Assembly: GCF_003672135.1 (NCBI RefSeq)
Contig: NC_039509.1
Span: 17,367,495-17,431,494 of the forward strand
From: Ooceraea biroi
Lineage: Eukaryota > Arthropoda > Insecta > Hymenoptera > Formicidae
Length of the DNA stretch: 64,000 nucleotides
Reading direction: 5' to 3'
How positions within the stretch are numbered: position 1 is the stretch's first letter; the number at the start of each line of letters is the position of its first letter. Shown in pieces: positions 62,520 to 64,000 of the stretch. The position numbers and the translations under genes are program-made. The notes under the pieces are model-generated. The model saw only the letters and a list, made by a program, of their open reading frames with translations, ran no database searches and had not been told where the DNA came from.

Positions 62520-64000
62520 GATTGCGGAAACGATGGGAGGAAGCTCGTAGGCTTAGCTCGTACACTTGACTGTGCAACTGCGAGTTTACTGGACCACTCG
62601 ACTGATACCGGGATCCGTTCGTCGGGACTTTTTTATAGCGCGGCGCACCCCCCGTTTACGCGCAGGAGAACTGGTTTTCTATCGTACCACGCTCCGTGAT
62701 CCAGAAGAAGTGGAAGCCGCGACCCGGGCTTACACACCTCCGCGGGCCAAGGTCTGCCGGATACGGCGAATTTCGACCAATCCAGAGATTTCGACCACTT
62801 TTGGCAGATAAGAGGCGGACGAGCGAGGAAACGGGCGGCTGAACGCGCGCCGGTCCCACCACTGCGGTGTCACAACATGACCAATGTGACCACCGAGTCG
62901 AATAATCGTATCGCATGCAAATCGCGATTATCATTAAATCGTTAATTCTTTTAACGATATCGCTTTTGGGGTGACATTTGGATATCGTACGACACTAATA
63001 ATGTGCATATAAAATTTATGACTGTAACAATGGTTAACCCGCCATATGTAAATGATTGCGCAACGTTTGATCGCGAAAACAAATTTGCCACAAAATTACA
63101 AATTCAGCAGGTTAATCATAAATTAAATATACGTATAAATCTATATTATGAATCTCGATTAAACGTATTATGGGACCCGCTCGTGAAATTTTAATGTACT
63201 GGCACAACGTTTCTTGTGTAATTCATCAATTAATGTTGTCGGGGGGAAAAAGGGACTCGGGGAATGCAGCTTGCGTAAAGACGCGGCATAATATTTTATG
63301 CCATCCACACGATACATTGCGTAGAGGAGCAGTCGATGGTCTAGATGCCTATGCTGGCTGTCTAGCCGGCCGCACCGGAGTTGCGCTGCGATTTTCGTCA
63401 GTACGGGCTGTCACGCATTGTCGTTGCGAATGCATGATTGCGCAAGGGCGGTGACAATCCGCATAACGCATACGACACAGAAAGACTCGCACTCGACTGG
63501 TACACACACGAATCGCTTGCTCATGTACGCAGTCGTATGCGAAGTGCGTCGCGCGAAATTGTGTAAGTCGAGCATCTACTTTCGCGTGTCACAATGCTTT
63601 CCCCCTTGACCCGCCCTCCTGATTCTGGTCCACCACCCGTTTCATCGGCTTGAGACGTTGTAATATGCGTGTACGTAGGCGTAACGTCGCTCGATTTGCA
63701 TTACTCAATCGTTAATTCATTATCGATATCGTGACATAAATGATTAATGTAAAAGTTGGGAGAGAAAAAGAGGAGAGAGAGAAGCGATTTCTGGAAAGTT
63801 CTCAAGTAATTAAGGATGAATCCTTTTAAGAGGTTTTTTCAAGACAAAATGTACAAATACAAAAAATTAGTTATCTTGAGAGAAAAGTGATCTTCTCCTA
63901 ATTACTTAATCAAAAAGAGGATAATAGTTCGTGAGTTATCCCTGGAATAAATCATGGATACATCGAAAACTGTTAAGAACTTTTTGAACGGGCACATTTT
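62520..64000. other. Upstream region of the Ala/His-rich gene and right window edge
   Basis: The first 120 bp are 5'UTR and promoter of the minus-strand gene. Beyond this there is no supported gene: short ORFs show no motifs, and base composition shifts from GC-rich (62.6-62.85 kb) to AT-rich, then CpG-rich near 63.3-63.6 kb. Confidence 0.5.
62630..62637 (-). promoter_or_regulatory. TATA box of the Ala/His-rich gene
   Basis: TATAAAAA on the minus strand, followed about 34 bp downstream by an initiator-like TCAGT (62605-62601), then the ATG at 62519. Confidence 0.65.

Noticed and set aside
62041..62699. Cys/Arg-rich ORFs of 178 and 216 codons overlapping the cuticle-like gene
   Set aside because: Other-frame and opposite-strand shadows of the 27-bp repeat; only the 113-aa frame has a signal peptide, TATA box and natural composition.
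1..64000. CRISPR arrays, prokaryotic operons, phage or bacterial insertion
   Set aside because: No regularly spaced direct repeats, no Shine-Dalgarno-led gene runs, and all recognised genes have eukaryotic introns.

Overview
This is a nuclear genome segment from an insect, most likely a hymenopteran and plausibly an ant. The genes are split by short GT-AG introns. They include animal and arthropod families: an innexin, insect cuticle-like secreted proteins, Rab40, FoxK, GCP6 and an axonemal-type beta-tubulin. Intergenic DNA alternates between CpG-rich and very AT-rich blocks full of microsatellites. The order is inferred from gene style and composition, not proven. All exon models were assembled by hand from reading frame, splice sites and known family sequence.

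Layout: GID4 (+, 574-1655) and Rab40 (-, 5940-7255) are tail to tail across 4.3 kb of AT-rich DNA. Rab40 and FoxK (+, 10129-12601) are head to head. GCP6/TUBGCP6 (+, 15261-21122) and mitochondrial isoleucyl-tRNA synthetase (-, 21343-25318) converge with only about 220 bp between stop codons. A roughly 10-kb stretch with no recognised gene (25319-35456) holds a decayed mariner transposase and two foldback repeats. It is followed by a multi-CUB/LDLa single-pass membrane protein resembling Drosophila Culd (+, 35457-41657), an innexin of Inx2 type (+, 44466-47937) and a beta-tubulin (+, 48675-51193). The right end carries two small secreted cuticle-like genes facing each other: a Gly/Tyr-rich one (+, 56313-58125) and an Ala/His-rich one (-, 62178-62519). 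Both have a TATA box.

The genes do not form one pathway. They cover the GID/CTLH ubiquitin ligase receptor, a Rab-SOCS ubiquitin ligase adaptor, a forkhead transcription factor, microtubule nucleation (GCP6) and the polymer it nucleates (beta-tubulin), mitochondrial translation, gap junctions, a CUB receptor and cuticle. I found no operon, CRISPR array, defence island or convincing unknown multi-gene system. The less expected content is a set of short inverted-repeat elements (8.2, 14.9, 27.3, 27.6, 36.6, 46.1 and 54.1-54.6 kb), a tandem duplication inside GCP6, and overlapping 3' ends of GCP6 and IARS2.
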